Below, one piece after another: positions 63,139 to 64,000 of a stretch of 64,000 nt of DNA (positions are counted from its first letter, which is position 1; the number at the start of each line of letters is the position of its first letter). The notes below the pieces were generated by a model. The model was not told where the DNA came from and did no database searches. It was given only the letters and a program-made list of their open reading frames with translations. The position numbers and the translations under genes were made by a program. Source of the DNA: Flavobacteriales bacterium (GTDB taxonomy: Bacteria; Bacteroidota; Bacteroidia; Flavobacteriales_E; Vicingaceae); contig CAJPFH010000006.1 of NCBI GenBank assembly GCA_905339165.1, forward strand, positions 124,001 to 188,000. Reading direction: 5' to 3'.

Positions 63139-64000
63139 ATGAATCAAAACAAGATAGAGTTAATGGCTCCGGCCGGTTCGTTCGAATCGTTAACGGCAGC
63201 TATACAAGCGGGTGCTAATGCCGTTTACTTTGGCATTGAACAGCTTAATATGCGAGCTCGTTCTTCAAACAATTTTACCATAGAAGATCTAAAAAAAATT
63301 GTAGAAATCGGTAATAAAAATAAGGTAAACACCTACCTTACTATCAATACTATTTTGTACGACCACGATATTGCATTAATGAAAACCATTATTGATGCGG
63401 CAAAAGAAAGTGGTGTTACAGCAATAATAGCGTCCGATCCGGCTGTTATGAATTATGCCCTTAAAAAGGGAGTAAAAGTTCACATCTCTACACAAACCAA
63501 TATTTCGAATATTGATGGAGTAGAATTTTATTCAACTTTTGGCGATGTAATGGTGTTGGCTCGAGAATTAAGTTTAATGCAGGTAGCCGAAATAGTTCGT
63601 GAAATAAAACGCAGAAATATTACCGGACCCTCAGGACACTTGGTACGAGTTGAAGTTTTTGTTCATGGGGCTTTATGCATGGCTGTTTCAGGAAAGTGTT
63701 ATTTAAGTTTACACTCTCATTTTGCATCGGCCAATCGTGGTGCCTGTATTCAAAACTGCCGCAGAAACTATATTGTAACCGATAAAGAAGAAGGTATTGA
63801 ATTTGAAATAGACAATGAATACATCATGTCGGCCAAAGATTTATGTACTATTGATTTTATTGACGAAATTATAAAAGCCGGAGTTTCTATTTTTAAAATT
63901 GAAGGACGTGGACGCTCTGCCGATTACGTTTACACCACAACAAAGTGCTATCGAGAAGCCATTGAGGCATACGATAACGGAGCCTATACCAAAGAAAAAG
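63139..64000 (+). CDS. peptidase U32 family protein, 3' end missing
   Basis: The frame opens at ATG 63139 (MNQNKIELMAPAGSFESL) and runs off the window after 287 codons. AGANAVYFGIEQLNMRARS, EVFVHGALCMAVSGKCYLS and RGACIQNCRRNY with the cysteines of the U32 signature, then KIEGRGRSADYVY, identify the U32/RlhA-TrhP group. Members such as TrhP act in tRNA U34 hydroxylation and RlhA in 23S rRNA; others are called collagenase-like. Four cysteines likely hold an iron-sulfur cluster. Which subgroup this is cannot be settled from the partial sequence. Confidence 0.88.
   Translation, partial: MNQNKIELMAPAGSFESLTAAIQAGANAVYFGIEQLNMRARSSNNFTIEDLKKIVEIGNKNKVNTYLTINTILYDHDIALMKTIIDAAKESGVTAIIASDPAVMNYALKKGVKVHISTQTNISNIDGVEFYSTFGDVMVLARELSLMQVAEIVREIKRRNITGPSGHLVRVEVFVHGALCMAVSGKCYLSLHSHFASANRGACIQNCRRNYIVTDKEEGIEFEIDNEYIMSAKDLCTIDFIDEIIKAGVSIFKIEGRGRSADYVYTTTKCYREAIEAYDNGAYTKEK

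Overview
The window comes from an AT-rich member of the Bacteroidota. Several independent signs agree: type IX secretion (T9SS) sorting domains on five secreted proteins, a PorW/SprE-like protein, SprB repeats, an ATP synthase locus without beta and epsilon genes, and promoters of the TAnnTTTG type with little use of Shine-Dalgarno sequences. No tRNA, rRNA, insertion sequence or CRISPR array was seen.

Regions 1-40 kb are mostly housekeeping. They hold a partial PorW/SprE-like gene, pepP and an alpha/beta hydrolase; a leftward group (two hypotheticals, a serine hydrolase, lipB, a phosphoglucose/phosphomannose isomerase); dxs; a giant SprB-repeat protein; tonB, vanZ-like and gcvH; a CotH protein; a PagL-like deacylase, rbfA, a LolC/E-like permease and a PP2C/SpoIIE phosphatase; a leftward bactofilin-atpZ-atpBEFHAG operon; a T9SS beta-propeller-like protein; rseP; a GNAT enzyme; odhAB; and a NorC/NorB-like pair whose large subunit appears to lack classical metal ligands.

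Region 40.3-62.6 kb is the notable part. A leftward gene set encodes the upper anaerobic benzoyl-CoA pathway: all four subunits of a Thauera/Rhodopseudomonas-type ATP-dependent benzoyl-CoA reductase (bcrC, bcrB, bcrA, bcrD), then diene hydratase (dch), hydroxyenoyl-CoA dehydrogenase (had) and ring-opening hydrolase (oah), plus a thiolase and an acyl-CoA ligase. Twelve genes from bcrC to had (61766 to 45708) are tightly packed, several overlapping, and look like one operon. Mixed in are parts with no place in the known pathway: a ketopantoate-reductase/activase fusion next to a lone BcrB-like protein, a saccharopine-dehydrogenase-like protein between bcrA and bcrD, a 605-residue cysteine-containing protein, and a T9SS-secreted protein.

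Between had and oah lies a roughly 3.2 kb insert (secreted protein, lipoprotein, XRE regulator) bounded by an intact and a decayed copy of the had 3' end. An identical-type palindrome (ATGATTKGTATCAT) sits upstream of both bcrC and oah and is a candidate shared operator. The expected flow is aromatic acid to aroyl-CoA (ligase), dearomatisation (Bcr), hydration (Dch), oxidation (Had), ring cleavage (Oah), then beta-oxidation (thiolase, perhaps the divergent SDR). No ferredoxin, ferredoxin reductase or glutaryl-CoA dehydrogenase gene was found here. The window ends in a U32 peptidase-family gene that runs off the edge.
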